Origin: Caulobacteraceae bacterium
GTDB lineage: Bacteria; Pseudomonadota; Alphaproteobacteria; Caulobacterales; Caulobacteraceae
NCBI GenBank assembly: GCA_019748055.1
Contig: JAIEQC010000064.1
Location: forward strand, 1 to 35,506
DNA: 35,506 nt
Reading direction: 5' to 3'
Part shown: piece by piece, positions 33,709 to 35,506 of the stretch
How positions within the stretch are numbered: the stretch's first letter is position 1
Layout of the letters: each line of letters begins with the position of its first letter
The notes under the pieces: generated by a model
Told to the model about the DNA's origin: nothing
What the model saw: only the letters and a program-made list of their open reading frames with translations
The model's database searches: none
Translations under genes and position numbers: made by a program

Positions 33709-34464
33709 TCATCCGGCTGTCGGGTTCGCATATACGCCAGCCGGCGTCGAAGCGATGCGAGCCCCTAACAACGCCCCCGACGCCCCTTCCAGCTCCGTCT
33801 CCAGCCGCGCCATGAACTCGGCCCGCTTCAGGCCGGCGGGGATGGCGGGCAGGAATTCGAAAACGACAAGTCCCGGCTTGCGGCGGAACCCGTGCGCCGG
33901 CCAGTGCTCGCCGGAGTTGGTGGCCATGGGCACGCAGGCGACGTCGAGATCGCGGTAAAGCGCGGCGATGCCGGGCTTGTAGTCGGGCGCCGCGCCGATC
34001 GGTTGGCGCGTGCCTTCCGGAAAGATCAGGATCTGTCGGTCTTCGGCCAAGCGAGCGCGGGCGTGGCGGACCATGTCCTTCAGCGCCTTGGAGCCAGCCG
34101 ATCGGTCAACCGGGATCATCTTCGATTTCCAGGCGAACCAGCCGATGAAGGGCAGAGGCATCAGCTCCTTCTTCATGACGAAGCAGGCGTCGGGGAGAAC
34201 GGCGAACGGGGCCACGATGTCCAGCATCGACTGGTGCTTGCCGGCGACCAGAGACGGACCGGTCGGCCGGTGCTCCAGCCCGCGGAACTCGACCCGAACG
34301 CCGGCGATCCAGCGCAGGCCGAACAACACGAACCGCGCCCAATTACGGATCACCCACATGGCCGCTGCGTGAGGCCCCAACATCGCCGGCGAAAGGCCGA
34401 CGGCGAACAGCACCATCGACAGATAGAGCCAGGCCACGAACAGCAGGGAACGGACGGTCGTCAT
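33709..34464 (-). CDS. plsC: 1-acyl-sn-glycerol-3-phosphate acyltransferase
   Basis: PlsC adds the second acyl chain to lysophosphatidic acid in phospholipid synthesis at the inner membrane. The 251-residue protein has an N-terminal hydrophobic segment (about 6-25), the catalytic H-x4-D motif (H77 to D82 in VAGKHQSMLDI), the glycerophosphate-binding MIPVDR region and FPEGTR (148-153, ILIFPEGTRQP). Length and order match the family. It lies downstream of the DUF218 gene on the same strand, 32 bases away, in a block that continues from ftsX. Confidence 0.93.
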   Translation of the reverse strand: MTTVRSLLFVAWLYLSMVLFAVGLSPAMLGPHAAAMWVIRNWARFVLFGLRWIAGVRVEFRGLEHRPTGPSLVAGKHQSMLDIVAPFAVLPDACFVMKKELMPLPFIGWFAWKSKMIPVDRSAGSKALKDMVRHARARLAEDRQILIFPEGTRQPIGAAPDYKPGIAALYRDLDVACVPMATNSGEHWPAHGFRRKPGLVVFEFLPAIPAGLKRAEFMARLETELEGASGALLGARIASTPAGVYANPTAG

Positions 34465-34496
34465 GCGGGCCTTCTAGCGCCGACCAGGCTTCGGCG

Positions 34497-35144
34497 TCAC
34501 GCCGCTTTGCGCGCGTCTTCCGCCGCCTCGGCCGCGTCCTGCACCGCCTGGGCGCCCTCGTCGCCCGAGACGCGCCGCACCAGCTCGCGGAACAGCACGG
34601 CCAGATACTTCATGTATTCCAGCGTCATCCGCCGCGCCGTCACCGTCGCCCGCCACCAGCGTGAGTCGTCCAGCGACGGCGTGGTCACCGCATAGGGGAT
34701 CAGCTCGATCTCCGGCGCCTCGGTGCGGATCTCCACCAGGCTGCGCGGCATGTGATAGTCCGACGTCACCACGATCAGCCGATCATAGCCGCGCGCCCGG
34801 GCCCAGCGGGCGATCTCCTGGGCGTTGCCGCGGGTGTTCTCGGCCTCGAAGCCCAGATCGACGCAGCAGTTGAACAGCCGCCGCGACCCCGGGGTGACCT
34901 CGCGCAGCTCCTGCCGCCGCACCTGACGATTGACGCCCGAGATCAGCAGCCGATCGCCCTTGCCCTGCTCCAGCAGCCGCATCGACGCGTTCACCCGCTC
35001 GGGCGACGGCCCGGTCAGGGCCACGATGCCGTCGGCGCGGTCCGGGTCGTCCGCCGGCGTCAGCCCGCGCACCCGCTCGGCGAAGGCGAACAGCCCCACC
35101 AGCCAGACCAGGGCCGCGATGGCCAGTGCGGCGAGAAACTTCAT
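34497..35144 (-). CDS. YdcF family protein (DUF218)
   Basis: A 215-residue protein with an N-terminal membrane anchor (MKFLAALAIAALVWLVGLFA), then the DUF218 domain: DGIVALTGPSPERVNASMRL, RLLISGVNRQV, N-T-R-G-N-A-Q-E-I and the signature LIVVTSDYHMPRSLVEIR. E. coli relatives ElyC and SanA act in envelope integrity; a role in peptidoglycan or undecaprenyl-carrier metabolism is suggested for ElyC. The C-terminus is charged and Ala-rich. The order ftsX - ydcF - plsC on one strand is consistent with a cell-envelope gene group. Confidence 0.9.
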   Translation of the reverse strand: MKFLAALAIAALVWLVGLFAFAERVRGLTPADDPDRADGIVALTGPSPERVNASMRLLEQGKGDRLLISGVNRQVRRQELREVTPGSRRLFNCCVDLGFEAENTRGNAQEIARWARARGYDRLIVVTSDYHMPRSLVEIRTEAPEIELIPYAVTTPSLDDSRWWRATVTARRMTLEYMKYLAVLFRELVRRVSGDEGAQAVQDAAEAAEDARKAA

Positions 35145-35156
35145 GATGAACGAAGC

Positions 35157-35506
35157 CTAGCCTTGCGGGGGAACCGCGCCAAGCGTTTCGCGCAGCAGGC
35201 GCATCGCTCCCACCGCCGCGGCCGGCAGGGCCGTCGCCGGCGCCGCCAAGGCCAGCGCCAGATCGCTCCATCCGACCGGCAGGGCTGAGGCCGCCTGACC
35301 TCCGCCCGCCAGCAGTTTCCATCCCGCCGCCAGCGCCGCCGCGCCCGCCCCGCCCGCCAGCGTCGCCACCAGCACCAGCGGCAGCGCCGCCCCCAGCGTC
35401 AGCAGGGCCAGCCGCCGGGGATCGGCGCCCAAGCGATGCAGCACGGCCAGATCGGTCCGTATGCCCACCACCGCCGCGCTGGCCCGCGCCCAGGCCAGGG
35501 CTCCCA
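35157..35506 (-). CDS. ftsX: Cell division protein FtsX, C-terminal part (cut by window edge)
   Basis: The frame runs from the right edge of the window to a TAG at 35157-35159, with at least 115 residues visible. The start of the visible part reads ARASAAVVGIRTDLAVLHRL followed by GAD, matching the FtsX loop before the third helix (I-x-V-L-H-x-L-G-A). Two hydrophobic helices are visible (LLTLGAALPLVLVATLAG and the SDLALALAAPATALPAA region). FtsX with FtsE forms an ABC-type complex that regulates peptidoglycan hydrolysis at the division site; FtsE would lie outside the window. A GTG at 35471 is internal, not the start. Confidence 0.85.
   Translation of the reverse strand, partial: GALAWARASAAVVGIRTDLAVLHRLGADPRRLALLTLGAALPLVLVATLAGGAGAAALAAGWKLLAGGGQAASALPVGWSDLALALAAPATALPAAAVGAMRLLRETLGAVPPQG

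Overview
The window is high-G+C alphaproteobacterial chromosome. The gene content fits the Caulobacterales, most likely a Brevundimonas-like organism: an ftsX - ydcF - plsC block, a DUF4167 protein next to prmC, a ligase-associated helicase/phosphoesterase pair, and promoters that look Caulobacter-like (TTGACG -35, CTATC -10). The taxonomic call is an inference from gene families and base composition; no rRNA or tRNA gene is present to confirm it.

Left part (1-15.2 kb). A C-terminal fragment of an upstream gene is followed by ispG (isoprenoid MEP pathway), which runs directly into a PaaA2/stability-determinant-type antitoxin, a RelE/ParE toxin and a GST-like protein with ATGA-type overlaps. 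A TauE/SafE exporter faces this group. Release factor 1 (prfA) and its methyltransferase prmC are separated by two opposite-strand genes (a TetA-like MFS pump and a YihY/BrkB membrane protein). Next come a DUF4167 protein, a DUF4893 lipoprotein, a 26-residue membrane peptide overlapping a pteridine-reductase-like SDR, folB (folate/pterin cluster), a proline-rich membrane protein, an HNH nuclease, a TRIC/UPF0126 channel and an AlkA-like DNA glycosylase. A second toxin-antitoxin pair (ParD/ParE) with a clear palindromic operator runs by ATGA overlap into gluQRS.

Middle (15.2-22.9 kb). A 132-bp palindromic dispersed element (REP doublet/MITE type) lies between the convergent gluQRS and an aspartate/glutamate racemase. 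The racemase probably shares an operon with a secreted lipoprotein hydrolase and a D-cysteine desulfhydrase. A divergent AraC regulator and a serine beta-lactamase-family protein share an upstream motif. A TPP riboswitch with a strong Shine-Dalgarno-sequestering hairpin controls thiC.

Accessory insert (22.9-25.1 kb). Two opposite-strand genes of visibly lower G+C lie between thiC and a FrnE/DsbA-like gene. One encodes a 475-residue protein with a C-terminal RecB/Cas4-type PD-(D/E)xK signature and no recognised family name; the other encodes a 204-residue single-pass membrane protein. This is the best candidate in the window for an undescribed, possibly defence-related, function.

Right part (25.1-35.5 kb). 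FrnE-like protein, a DinG/XPD-type iron-sulphur helicase, a 58-residue membrane peptide, the Lhr-type ligase-associated helicase and PdeM phosphoesterase (overlapping GTGA junctions), a hairpin terminator, a cold-shock protein, a small conserved protein, a MipA/OmpV outer-membrane protein, a PlsC acyltransferase, a DUF218 (YdcF) protein and the C-terminal end of ftsX. No CRISPR array, tRNA, rRNA, integrase or transposase was seen.
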